DNA of 64,000 nt from Hemicentrotus pulcherrimus (lineage: Eukaryota; Echinodermata; Echinoidea; Camarodonta; Strongylocentrotidae), in the NCBI GenBank assembly GCA_003118195.1, contig BEXV01000003.1, positions 389,469 to 453,468 of the forward strand. Reading direction: 5' to 3'. Shown piece after piece: positions 11,252 to 24,976 of the stretch. The notes beneath the pieces are model-generated. The model was not told where the DNA came from, did not search any database, and saw nothing but the letters and a program-made list of their open reading frames with translations. The translations under genes were made by a program, and so were the position numbers. How positions within the stretch are numbered: position 1 is the first letter of the stretch; each line of letters opens with the position of its first letter.

Positions 11252-14200
11252 TTCTCTCTCTCTCTCTGTCCATATCCCTTCCATGACGCTACATCAGGCT
11301 CTTATATATCAAAGATTTATAATTTTTCCCAGCACGTTTGGAAGAAGCCCCAGACCTTACCCATCCGTCCAGGTTAGCTCACCGATTTCCCCTCCCTCGA
11401 TCTACTTTCGATGGCCCGCTTCCGACCTTTAAGCCGCAAGAATTCTCAGCGTTAAAAAAAAAATATAGTTCGAAAAGAAGTCATGCACTTTTCTTCTCCT
11501 TATACAACGGTCCCTCCATGATACGCAGACGACCTTTGGCGACTTTCTTTTGGAAACATTTTGGCAATATTACATTTGGAAACAAGTTTGCAACAAAACA
11601 GAATATACGCCACTTTTTGTTTGTGAGTGTATGTAAAATAGTTAGTATGTATATAAGGTCGATGCCTTTTCATGTCACTTATTAGAAGGTTTTGTTCAAT
11701 CCTGTTTGAATTCGTCATTCTAATTTTGATATAAATCACTGAAATTTTTCACAAATGATGAGAATGAACAGATAGAATAGATGAAAAGTAGATATATAGA
11801 GGGGAATATAAAAAGAATAATGACGAAATATAGAACTGCGCAGCATCTATTCTGCTAGTCCATGTTATCAGCAATCCCTTGACCAAACCAATAGACGCCA
11901 TCCAATTTCATGTTGACTGAAACACTTTCCAGAAAAATATTCGACATTCAAAAAAGAAAGCTTTGACAGATTATTTTTAAAAGATATAGATAGACAGACG
12001 GATACTTTCGTGCGTTTAGTAAAATAGATGGATAGATAGGTACATACATAGACAAATAGATAACTGAATGCATAAGTAGGTAGATATAAAAAAAAAAAGA
12101 TGGATAGATATCTACATTACTTAGAGTTGGATTTTGTAACTCTTACATAAAATCTAATAATACCTTAACATGTCTCTAAGATGCTACAAAATTGCAGGTA
12201 TGATTAAGGAACCTGTATTCTAAAAAGGGAATATCCATTCTTTTACAATATCTATAAAAATGTATTATCTATCATTCTAAAAACGTCTGGAGGATGAGAA
12301 AAGAAGGAAACTTTGGCAGAAAAGTGTGACCGTGGACGATGAGACTCGTGCAGGGAAGAGCGCTAAATGTAGCTCTTGGTGTCCCCGGAGGCTCTGGCGC
12401 AGAACATCGCGGATGCTAGGGATACTGAGCGAGGATATTGAGGTTAACTCATACTAGGTTAGGGGAAAGAGTATCACACGCACCAAAAAAACGGGTTGGG
12501 GATCGGCTCGAGAAGTCATATTCTAGCTTCAACTATTAACTTCTTCTATTTCTTCATCTTCTTCTTCTTCTCCTTCTCCTTCTTCTTCTTCTTCTTCTTC
12601 TTCTTCTTCTTCTTCTTCTACTTCTTCTTTTTCGTCTTCTTCTCCTTCTTCTTCTTCAACTTCTTTCCCTTTCTATCTTCTGCTTGTTCTGCTTGTTCGC
12701 ATCGTTCTTCTTCATTTTCTTCATTGTTTCTGCTCCTCCTTCTTTCTTTTCCCTCTATTTCATATAACTTAAACTTTGTGAAGAAAAGATATTGTATATG
12801 TCAAAACTGTTCAATTGAGTTTCTGTTAAACCGTCTTTGAATTTAGCATTTCAAGTCAAAGCTTAATAGTACACGTCATATAGGAAACGAAATAGAAGTG
12901 AATTCTAATTCTTAGCCTTGTTAGTGTTTCAATAGCTAAGCTAACTTCGTTTATAGTACATGTAAACGGGAAATGTAAACGAAGCTATTTTTGTTCATGT
13001 GTTTTGATTCCCGTGTAAACAACTTCCATAAAATACAAAGGCTTGTGTAATAATGTGGAACACTTTCAACATTACTTTTTGTACGGCATCAATACGTCAC
13101 TGGTCATTTGCATGACGTCATAATTGCATTGTTGTCGCATCGGGAGTAGTCGTTATCACAGGCACGCCCACGCGCATGCGTGTTTACCCGTGTTCCAGTT
13201 TTTAACTTAAATTCATTTACTCACTCCAAAATAGACAATGTAATTACTCAATTAATCAACACATTATTGACGGACCTAATAAGGTTACATTATGGCAACA
13301 TGCTATTTTCTCTCCCACATTACTTTTGCTGTTGTTCTCGAGTAAATATAGCGATCTGGCGATGACTGTTTAGATCAAAACCTAAGAAAAAGAGTAATAT
13401 ACGCATTCAAGCTAAAGGCGAGTGTAAAAATTGCATTAATGATTAACTTGGGGTAACTTTGTGCTACATTCCAAATTGAGAGAAGAAAGGAGAGTATGAA
13501 ACGAGAAGAAATATAAGAGACAACATAAAAAGGTGTTTTTTAATGAAGGCGGAACTATACAAGACGTAGTATTCTGGTAATATCCGTATACAACACCTAA
13601 TCAACATAAAGATCATAATCGTTTTCATATTGCCCACAGAAGTTTCACTGCACTAAAATCGGGTTCTCGATGTTCCCTATAGACGTATACAAAGGCTTTA
13701 GTGTGGATTGATGCTGCAAATCTATAAAAAAGTACATTTTTTACACTGTCTATAGATAAATAAAGTGAACTTTGCACGAAATGATCTTTTGTTAGGATCT
13801 GAGCGTCTTCTAGGATGAAATAGTTTCTGCCAATCTGGTGATAATAATATAGTAGTAATCAAACGCGTTTGGCTTGAATACCGGCCGGATTACAGAAACA
13901 ATGACACCAAAATGTCAATACAAAACGCACAAAAAATCCAATCAAAATTCCATGCGTTTTCCTCACTCGAGGTTATACCCAATAATGAATGTATGATTTG
14001 AGGTAGAAAATTGAGAGCACAAACAAAACGCATCGTCGGGGATTTTCAGCTTCGTATAATTCAGTTTCGGAGAACGTTTAAAGTGTAATGCGTTTCCTTC
14101 ATGAAGGATAATTTAACTTTGATACTTTGCTCGGGAAATTACCCGGCCACCTTTCAACTGATAATGAAGGGGAAAACAAGTGCAAATCATCTGCCAGGTG

Positions 14201-17200
14201 TCCTAGCACTATTGGACAAATCTTGTTATGATTGTTAGGTAAAGGTTTAAATGAGTAATGTCCTTTTCAACTTTGCCTGGAGATACTCCGTCCTTTCATG
14301 AGTTCAACGTAAATGTATTTTTCGCTTCAATCATGGCAAAAACAGTATTTTTCTTCTTCATTTTACTCAATTTCTCGAGCGACGGGGTTTTTTCTCATTA
14401 CGCCCGGCGCCTGAGGAAAGGGTCCCAAAATCGTGTTAACATTAATCGACTTTTTCTTTTACAGAAAGAGAGAAAATATGATTTGATTGAAAATAGGCTT
14501 CGAAAAGTCGCCTCGAAATCGCGCATTAGGGTGATTAAAATTCCAGGTTTATTGCAAGCTGATGGGGCTTCCTGAATAAAAAGGGGTTGTTGTGAACTCC
14601 CTGTATGGCAAAGACAACGGTTTGGAATGCAAGCCTATTGCTGTTAATAGTCCTCGTCAATTTTCATTTTTATTGTCAAAACATTCATCAACAGTGATGT
14701 GACCGAGATGAATGGGTAATTATTTGCGCGAACAAATATTTAAATTCCCATGTTTACAATCGGCACAATGCGGCAAATATTGCTTGTGTACATAATTCCA
14801 TTACCGTCAGGGACCCACTTTGGCGATTAAATGTTTTTGTATCAGTTCTAGGGGGTTTGCTTTGTTGATTTATGCCCAGTCGCTTTCTGTCGCAGGTAAT
14901 TTTGAAGGAAATGCTCCGTGAATTCTATTTGATAAAAATATATGTATATTTAACAACGCGGTTGAAATGGATGGAGGACAAAACACGAGGGTGAAGCAAT
15001 GAGCACACAGATAGTTAGGAATCGTTTTGGAGGGTATTGTTGGTGCGAGTTGGAGCGAGGAGTGGCCTTCATGGGTAGGTGATTAAGGAGAATGGGTAAA
15101 GTGGTGGAGTGGTGCTAGCACCCCTTTTTAGGGGTGAGGTTAAGGAACGAGGTGGTACCGAAATACACTTTACAGAGGAGTTCCTAATAGCGCCAATACA
15201 TCACCTATACAGTCCTACTTATTGGTCGTTCTATAGCTTCATTTCATAAATCCTCCTTGGCGTATATCATTCATAAAACCGTTACCCTAAATATTTCAAA
15301 AAAAGATTATCAAAAAGAAGAAGAAGAAAAACAAAAATGATTATTTGACCCAGCTTGCTACAGGTCAGACTAACTACCAGAAACCTTGCGACTAGCCTTG
15401 TAGCGTCAGCCACTGAACACCAAGCAAGGGAACTCGACGAATCAAGACTCAATTAGCAATTAAGGGCCATTGATTTTAATGACTCTCCTTGCTTTGTTTT
15501 GCCTGCCCAATCTTCTACGGTTCGTTCCTCAATCAAAATGAAAGCATATTTATGGAACATGAAGAAACCTTGGAATCACGTGTGATTGAACATTTTTATT
15601 TTCTGTCATGTTGATTTGATATGCAGTATTTAATATCGCCTTCAAAGCTCCAATGATTATTGTCAGTTTAGTTGCACTGTCCATCATAATAGATCTGTCA
15701 AAATCTATTTGCACAGCCGAGGGTTTGTTCATCCCTATATACCCTATCACGATGAAGAGAAAAACAGGGTGTTTGGAAGAAAGAGAGAAGTAAAGAGAGG
15801 GATGGAAAGTTCAAACGACCATCGTCAATTTGCTCTCATAAAAAGGACTGGCCAGAAAAATGGAATTGCATTGTTAAAAATTCCTCTGTCCTTATTTTTT
15901 TTTTCTCCAAAGTTTTGTGTGAACATCAAGCGATGCGACACCGATTATCTTTGTCTTTTCGGATCACAGCGTTTCATAAAGCTGACGATATAACTCATCT
16001 TCATCAACAGACAACAACCACCGCTGGAATGCAAAAGTGGTGAATATCTTTTTAAAAAATATATAAATATGGCTACCCGCCCATCCACGAATATACGACA
16101 CATTGTTGCCGAGACAGTCTATTTTGTGTGTGTAACCATATTCTTTTCATAACTCTAATCATCTCGCTATTTGTTCGCAGCCGATTGTAAAATGTTTTCA
16201 GTGGAGGAGAATATTTGGTCTCTTTTGACCCTAACTTGACTTAGCCTAGACGATTAATCAGAATAGATTTGGGAGCCGAGAGAAAATGAAGCGAGAGAGG
16301 CGGAAAGAGAAATGTGGNGGGGGGGGATTGGTATCTGGTGGGAATTTTTCATTTTGTAATCCTTGAACACGGGATGTGTTTAAATATACTTTAAATAGAC
16401 ATTACGTGTCTTACGTGTCAGACGAGGAATGCAAAACATAATTAGACATACAATTTATATTCCACTCACGTATAGGGAAGCATTTACCGAGTCGTAATCT
16501 ATAAGGAAGTGCAAAGAGAGGGGGTGTGAGAAAGAGAATAGTGACCTTCAACCAATATGAAATGCTCTTATAAACATATATCCGCTTTCCTAAATCATAT
16601 ACTGAATTGGAATGCCATAAATCAACACTATAATGATCCTGATACATCTACACCAACAGTATCATCCTCATTTATCTAAATCGAGGGTTAAATGTCAAGA
16701 AAACATCCCATATTGCCTAACCAAAGGATAATCAAGTTGTTTCAAAGATTCCACAAGCGCGTAATTACGAACATAGATGCTAACTGTCGATAAGGGTGCT
16801 TCTTTCAATCTGTTCATAGAAATTTGACAATAATTAAATCTAAACGCCTTCGGTAAGATGAGAACTCAATGTAACATCAGATTAAGATCAGCAAAGTGCA
16901 TGGAATCTGTAAGATTTATGCCTAAAATTGAAAACCAATCACAGAAAATGTATATCAATTCGTTTTCATTTTTTTAATATCCCGTTTTCTCAGTTGACAG
17001 CAATATCATCTATTATCTATCATTGACGTTCGTCTGCATTCCTCATTAGCGAGATATACAATTCCGTTTCAGACATTTCGAGGAGCTTTGGTGATCGATG
17101 ACAAACATTCCCGTTATTTGTTATTTGTTTGTTACAGATTGGATAGGCTACTGCAAATTCTCAAAATATTCAAGGAATAAAAAAATCATTTCTTTAAGCT

Positions 17201-18448
17201 GTTTGAATAATCAATAAATTTTCTAATCGTTTAAAAACCTGACATAATGCATTTAATGATGCTCCATAGAAATCTTTTATTGTCATGATACAGGAAATTC
17301 ATTGAACGAACCTTTTCGATGACAAAAATGAAATTAAAAAACGCTTAAAAACACTCGTCGTTATTAAAATGCTATTGATATAAAGGGCGGGGTGGCGGTA
17401 GATTTCCATATAAAACAGATTTGGCCCGAAATGCTGCGACTATTCATCTCATATACCAAACAGCTAGTAGACCTTGTGGAAAATTACACAGCCACACTGA
17501 TAAACAATAATTCATCCAATAAAATATACCACATACTGCTATTAATTCTATTAAACTCGCAACCAATAATGATAAATTTTGTTGTTTGTCGGAACAAGCC
17601 TAGGTCAAGAATCGCAAACTGAGAGAAAATATCTAAATGACTTCTCCTCCTCCAATTCCGTAATGAATTGGTAACAGAAAAATAATTCAAAACCATTATC
17701 TCCTTTTATCTCTGCTTATTGTAATTTATCCTTGCAATAAGTGCAAATGAAATTTTGTGAAAAGAGAAGTCATTACGTCGGAAAGTCAATAAAAATAATG
17801 AAAACCCACAGTGATTGACTTCCAAAAAAAAGGCAACCGTGCGGAAATCCTTATTCTCTTTGCGGTCAGTTTCAAGTACAAAATGAAGTGTTTCTTTTAA
17901 GTCCTTTTTGCTAGATTTATCCCTCTAATTTATTTGTTCTTACAGCTTTTTTCATTATAGTAATTCCACACTCTTTGTCAGATTGAATAGATCTATTTTG
18001 TAGGAGATCTCTATCTCGTTAACCGCATGTAGATGATGTTAAAAACAACTGCAAACTTTTTATATCTGGTCACCCTTGTTTGTTAGAGTGTTGTTTTACT
18101 ACTAAGGAGGTAGACTCGATTTAAGACTGTTTTTAGATGAAATTCATGAAAAGCGAAAGCGATATTAAAAAATCGAGCAGATCCGTAGTAGATTGTTCAG
18201 CTCATTGGAATTAAAGCGAACTTTTTTGGATATTTATGATGCAACAGTAATATTAAGATCTTTGTCGCCATCTACAGCCGAGTTGAAGAAATTCTCAAGC
18301 ACTAGGTCAAAAAAAGTGAATTGAAAACAATTAGGGCCTCCAGAATGGGCAGTGTAATATAGTAGAGAGATAATTATAGATAGATAGATAGATAGATTGA
18401 GATAGAGAGGGAGAGGGGGGGAGAGAAAGAGAGCGGGATAGAGAGAGA

Positions 18449-18486
<38 letters not shown>

Positions 18487-21400
18487 AAGAGAAAGATAAC
18501 ATTTGAGAGAGAGGAAAAGAGATAAAGAACGCCTGGGGGGGGCTGATATAGCAATACAGTAAGATTGACGGATAAAATGGACATTAGAATAAGATATTAG
18601 TGAAAATACATTATAAATTGGACATGTAGGCTACTTAAAGACAATATTAGACAGAGAAGGATGACATTTTCAAGTGACGGCCACATCAGCGCAGCTAGCG
18701 CCATCTGATTAACTTCAAGAAGAAGTAGTTTACAACAAAATGAATGTATAAGAGGATGTGTGCATTATGGGTAGGAGGATGCGGGGAAGGGTGCGCTGAA
18801 GGGTGCAGGAGTGTAAAGGGCGTGGTACTTACATCCACCGGCTGATCCCGCTCTCCCAAGACGTCTATAACTCCTCTTATTAAGTGCTGATGGACTCCTA
18901 TTTACAAAGTATCTTGACCTCGGTGTGTCGGTCCCATTCAAGCTCAGTGCATTCAAATATTCTTCCAACGAGTTCACTTTTCTCATTCGCTGCTCCAACG
19001 TCACCCGCCGTGATAACTGTGTAGAAAATTAGAAAAAAAAAGGAGAACTTCGAATCAAAATGGCGTTGAAAAAAATATCTATAATCATGACAATGAAAGT
19101 ATTTGAAAGTTATGTTGTGTATGGAATAGTGTGATTTTGTGAAAGTAAGATTATATCTATCTTATCAAAAACAAAAATCAAATTACTGATTTTGAGAACC
19201 TGTTGATCCCTTCTCAATTACTACCTGCTTGCTATAAGTGTAAAATTGTAAAAGAGTTTAGATTAATACTTATTATTATATACCATGCATCGCAAATTAA
19301 CTATGGCGTACACACCTTTAATTTTCTTTCTGTTAAATAAGCAAACTCAATGTTTTTCCTATCTACATGTAGTTAAGGAAATATAGTTTCATTTAGCCTA
19401 CATATCAGTTATTAGATGCTGCTTGTAAGTGTCGCCTTGCATAGTGATGTAGATATACAGTAGGTTTGCGGGTGCACCATGTGTGGTATGTTGGCGCACG
19501 TACGCACACGCCTTTTCCTGGTTTAGTTCGGTAATCTAAAGTGCAAATTGAATTATACTTGGTCACTTTGTCACTTTGTTCGTTTATACATCAGATTTTC
19601 CTTCGCCCTTTTTAATCACTTAATAGGTATTTAACAGTTATTTTGTAAAGAGTTTACAAACAGCTCATTAGGTGCATTTTAATTATGTTCCTGATCCGAA
19701 GGTACATGTACGCAGTTTTCTCACGAGTTCATCTCGCCCCATAGTAGTATATATCTCTATGTCTCGCCCACAGTATAGGCTGAAATAAGCGACTTAAAGA
19801 CAGCTTTGGTATTTTGTATGGTGGCGTATTATTTAGTCCGCCATCAAAAGAATAGCACTAACGAGTTGATTAATGACATGAATGGAGCGTCGAAATTTGA
19901 AACGCTATATCGTCTGTTAGGAAACAATCCTGAAGGGGATGAATGTTAAGTACGTTCGGTTTAAAGAAATTCTTACTCAAGAATCTTACTTAAGAATCAC
20001 TTAAGATGTAATCCCACATTTCTGTCACCCTCTTTCACGAGCCATGGTCCGTTTTTTCCGGGGTCACTTAGACATGATGATTAGGCATTATAAGAATCCA
20101 TTTGCTCACCCATAAAGGACCTGGGCATTAGACCAACATATTTGAAAGCGGCTAGGCACTTTGGAAAGGGTAATTATGTTTTTTAACATAAGAGAGAGTG
20201 ATCGCTTTGTGAGAATGTACACATTTGTTTGTCAGGCAATATGCGGAGCTGGAATAACGGCCCTAATTTCTTTAGAATTCTCCCGAGAAAGACTACTTAC
20301 AGAAGCTAAACGGTCCTAAACCGCCACTTTAAACAGCTCTCTTGGGTGTGCTTATAGAACACATGGATGCATTAGCTCGGATACTATTAAAAAAGAATTT
20401 ATTATACAGTTGTCTCTCTTTTTATTATACACTTCTCCTCGTTTTTGTTCAGCCCTTTCCCTGCCTCAAGTAGTAGGTCCATGCTCAGACAGGCTGTGTC
20501 AGTAAAAATGGCCAAAATATCATCATATACTCATTATCTACGGCAGGTTGCACCATCCTTTCAAAATAAAATCTGATCCACTTTGCAATTTATTCGGGAA
20601 ACCGGGGCCACCTGATACCAGATTCTGTGATATAACTTGTCTTCCAAAAATCAAAATGGCCTTGAAGTGCTCAACTCTAGCTATGTTTTCATCAGCTTGA
20701 GATTGCCAAATAGCCGATTTCCGATTATGGGAAATAAGCCCGAAGTTACAAATCGCGTTCTCATCAGCTCGAGACTCGACCTCAAAAAATCGAAACTCAA
20801 GCTCGAGAAATTAACTCGAGATATTTTGCTCAGCGTTCGCGCATAGTGCGAGTTTTCGGGCCGGTGAAACCGCACCGGCCAAATAGCCGGATATTATTTT
20901 TGCCATATAGCTGGATATTTTGAAAATTAGCCCAAGATATCATGGGATGATTATCTCGACCAAATATCCCGCTAATTGCAACTGCGGGCTGATGAGGACA
21001 CACATTAGCTTGATAATTTTCGATCGGGATAGTTAAAATAGCGGGTTACTTGGTAATCTGGAGCTGGTGAAAACAGGCCTTTTATCGCGCCACAAAAGAA
21101 AATATAAAGGTATCCAGGAAGATGGAGGGAGACAGAGAAAATGATAAAGTGTGATCGAGGGAGAGAGAGAGGGAGAGGATGAAGGGAGAGAGAGAGAGAG
21201 AGAGAGAGAGTGTGTGTGTGTGTGTGTGTGTGTTAGAGAGAGTGAGAGATGATCATAGAAGAAGAAGAAAAAAAAGTGAAATATGAATTTGAAACCCTTG
21301 CAGGGTGGGTGGCTTAACCCCTCGGAATTGAAGCAGAGGTACGGGAGAGGACCGGCTAATGAGAGCCAGATTATTCGATGGTCACGACCGCAGTACGTAC

Positions 21401-24400
21401 GTGTACACGCTATAAATTGACTGAGTGCAGAGTCAGATTCCATTATGAGGTTTAGGGTCTTACCACTTTATTACCACGTTATTACCACGTACATTACAAA
21501 AGATTTCTGAACGTAGCTGACTTCTACATAAAAATGTATGAAAATTTGAACGATGCATGATATTTGGCATTGTAAATGCTGTTTGTTTTCATTTACGTTT
21601 TACTTTCCTTTTCTTTCCTTTTCTCTTCACATCATGGGCGAGTATAGACCAAATGACGGGGAATCCCAATTCAAAAAAAAAAANTCCCACTAATAAGGTG
21701 ATATAGCGCTCACCCTTCCACTGACGAGAGAAAGATATTCAATTTTTAGTTAACTCGTAATTGTCATCAACCCTATATTATTGCCAGAATTTACAACAAC
21801 AAAAAATGCCGTCACTTTGTGGACCGAGCCTTTCATTTCGACAGAATAGAGGAGGAGGAAGGGGGGGGGGTGTATCCTTTCACCCGCATCCCTCCCTTCT
21901 GGTGGGATCCTCCCTTAAACCCACAAGAAATACTGGCTGATGTATGACCACAATCATACACACAATGACATCCTCATTCTATCGACCAGAGCCTCGTTCA
22001 GAGGGACATCATTCAAACAATAATTTTTAGTCAGCCAGCCCCTAAGATCAAATGAAGTCTAAGAAGGTCCAACCCTTTTAAGACAACCACGATTGTATAA
22101 CATGCGGCACTTTTCAGGATTCACCAATAATATTCGGTGGACTCTTTTCGGTTTGACAATCGCATGTCGAGGCAGACTTTTTTCAAACCACGGGAGTGGA
22201 AAGCTCAGATTCTTAGCTCAGATTTGTAACCCAAATATGGCAAAACTTATCTCCAAGTGCTACACGTCCAGAGGATAGATCTATGAGCTTTATCCAAAAT
22301 AGTAGTCATACCATTTTCAACAAAGAAGTAATCTTTAAAGGCCGGGATTATAACATATATTAGGATAATTCAAAATACAAGTGTGTCATTATGTCCCTTG
22401 AAATTCCGTGAATTTATTCTTAAGAAGTGTCTGACTGGTTCTTTATTAATTCAAGGTTTCATACGGTTCGGAAAGTCTTTCAATGTTCTGCTCTGATACA
22501 TTGTTAACTAACACATCCCTAACGAGAGGTTATGAGTCTTTTCTAGAACTATTTCGAAGGTAAAAATCTAACCAAACCAAAGAGAATAGGGAGACGAATA
22601 AAGCTGAACAAAGAGGATCCGAAAATGTTCCGATGGCGGATTACTCCAATCCCTTTTATTTGAAATCATGTTCTGACCTCGACTGATGGGGGAGTGCTTA
22701 GGAGGAAGAAAGAGTTTGTCTCTGTCGTCATCCCCTTGTGTAACTCCTCCATTTTAAAGCTATTAAAATAGTCCATGAAATAACGAAGTGTATGAGGGTT
22801 ATGAGGATTATGTACTTTCAACAAGTTGACAAAGAATGTAGTATGAAACCGTAATTCAGTAATGTTATTCATCCAAATAAACTTAGTACTATACCCTTCC
22901 GGCTGATGTTATTAAGCATTAGATTTTACTTTGTGAGAAACCGAAAAACTACGCGAAATACAAAATAAAATCAACCCTTTTTTCTACGAATCAGAACCAG
23001 AATTATTCGAATCTTTCGCGCCCGAGTTCCAAGTCATGAGTTACAAGGTAATGTACAATCGAATGAGATATCAAAAATGAAAGCAAGCGTGAAGAAAAAC
23101 TATTTTTTAGACTACCAAAATCTGTTATTTCCCGAAAATGCTCTTTTGATGTGTTCACCCTTATTACATCTATTCGCAGCAGAGTTAAAGTAACCGATAA
23201 TACTTCCTAAGAAATAGCAGTCAACCCCGAGGTAGTGGTAGTTATCACATTTGACAGGTTCCGCCGCATGCAAACGTCAAGCCACTGTAAACTCGACGGA
23301 ACCATGAATGAAATCCCCGCTGTGAAAACGGCGTCACCCGCCATCCTTTTGCGGTTCTTTTTAACCATAAATTAAATATAAAAACTGGGGGACCTGCCGG
23401 GCTACTTCCCTGCATTCCTCGTTCTCCTCCCCCATTGCCCTACTGTTGACTAGTTTACCGGGGAACATTTCAATTATTGCCAATTTTTCTCCTACAGCGC
23501 AATTTGATCGTATCAGGGCTGTATGATCACGTGACTGGTTTGGAGATACTTTTGCTGGCGCCAAAAATATAAGCGTACATGGTTTCATATCGTCTGCTAA
23601 GAGCTACACGGGCGCTAACATTCTGCGGAAAACGATAATATCTGGATCCAAGCTTTAATCTCTTGAATAAACCACATTTAATTCGTAGTATTTTATGCCG
23701 TTAGTGACTGCATTGAACGATTTTACATCGATGGTATCCTCGTTTAAGCACTTACAAACAGATCCTTGAAACGGCACTAAAATGAAAGCAATATTGAAAG
23801 AAGAACAGAAGTCTTTACTCAAAATGATCTAGATTTCTTCGTAGCTCTTTTGACCAAAATAGTTCGATATCCGATTACAGTGTACCCTGTGACCTAAAAA
23901 TGAAAAATGTGAGGAAAAATAAAATAGATGAGGGGTGGGGTAGGAGGAAATAATGGGGGTGAGTGCACGCTTATTTTGAGCAGCATTAAAACGTGTCTTT
24001 CGGACTAATCGCCGGATAATATTCAACCTGCAGACAAATCTCTGTAGCGCAATGTACCAAAACGGCTATTTCACACGAATAAGAATAAAATGCTCTTGTT
24101 TTATTAAGTTAAGTTTAAAGGGGTGCCATTTTGTTGCTTAAGCGTCCTTTTTTTAAGGGCACGCTGTGTAGGGGTCGTTGAATCTTTGACTGTTCAAAGC
24201 TATGCCCCAGAAGTTTAATTCCCCTCATCTCATGGTGAATTCTATATGAGGGTAACTTCATTTATTCTATAACTTCAAATCTTTCCGTACACACAACAAG
24301 CACATAGTTTTCCTCTCCCTAAAGCCCACACCCTTCCTTTGCTGCTCTGTTGTCCATGTTTAAAAATTATTGTTTGACCGTCGCGTGATCGCTCGGTTTC

Positions 24401-24945
24401 TGCAACGGCTTTCTCTTCCACTTCGACCTGAATTCAAAATCCTTTAAAAATAGGTCACATAAGGATGAGGGATGGAAGATATAAACAGTACTTCTCTCTC
24501 ATGGCATTTTCTTGTTTCAGTCTTTGACATGGCCTCCCCTAAATAGAGGATCGACAAACATAATACTTTCCTCGTGCATTCAATACAGAAAGATACAATG
24601 GCCAAGAAAAGGGATTGAACCAACACAACAAGGTATATGTTTGGAGGCGTTAAAAGGAAACATTAATGGAACCCGTATATTATACATGTCCCAGTCGACC
24701 AGACATTACGTCTTAATAATAGATAATCCCGTTGTAGTTATTAGCGCCACCTTGCAATAACCTTCAGTGCCTGGATCATTTTGAGGCGCTGTATTGATTG
24801 TCACATATACGAGGTGCCCAGTGTCCAATACAGGCAGTTTGTGCATTATCTTCAACAATACAATACGAGCCATATAAGTCGGAAAGTCTTTACAATTGCA
24901 GTGGGGTTGTGTGTCTAAAATGTGTTTAAAATACCCCCCCCAAAA

Positions 24946-24976
<31 letters not shown>

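Larger units (their letters stand above)
9167..18832 (-). other. VEGF intron 2 (about 9.7 kb)
   Basis: Runs from GGAT|GTAAGT (18832) to TTTTCCAG (9167), phase 1. It contains microsatellites (11210-11270, 12541-12656, 18379-18540) and two short-motif clusters at 12961-13190 and 13861-14097 listed separately. The segments 9.2-11.1 kb and 14.1-18.2 kb hold only short open frames without family resemblance and otherwise plain AT-rich sequence with no supported feature. Confidence 0.8.

Noticed and set aside
12496..12840. Poly-Phe open frame of 114 codons
   Set aside because: Translation of the TTC microsatellite.
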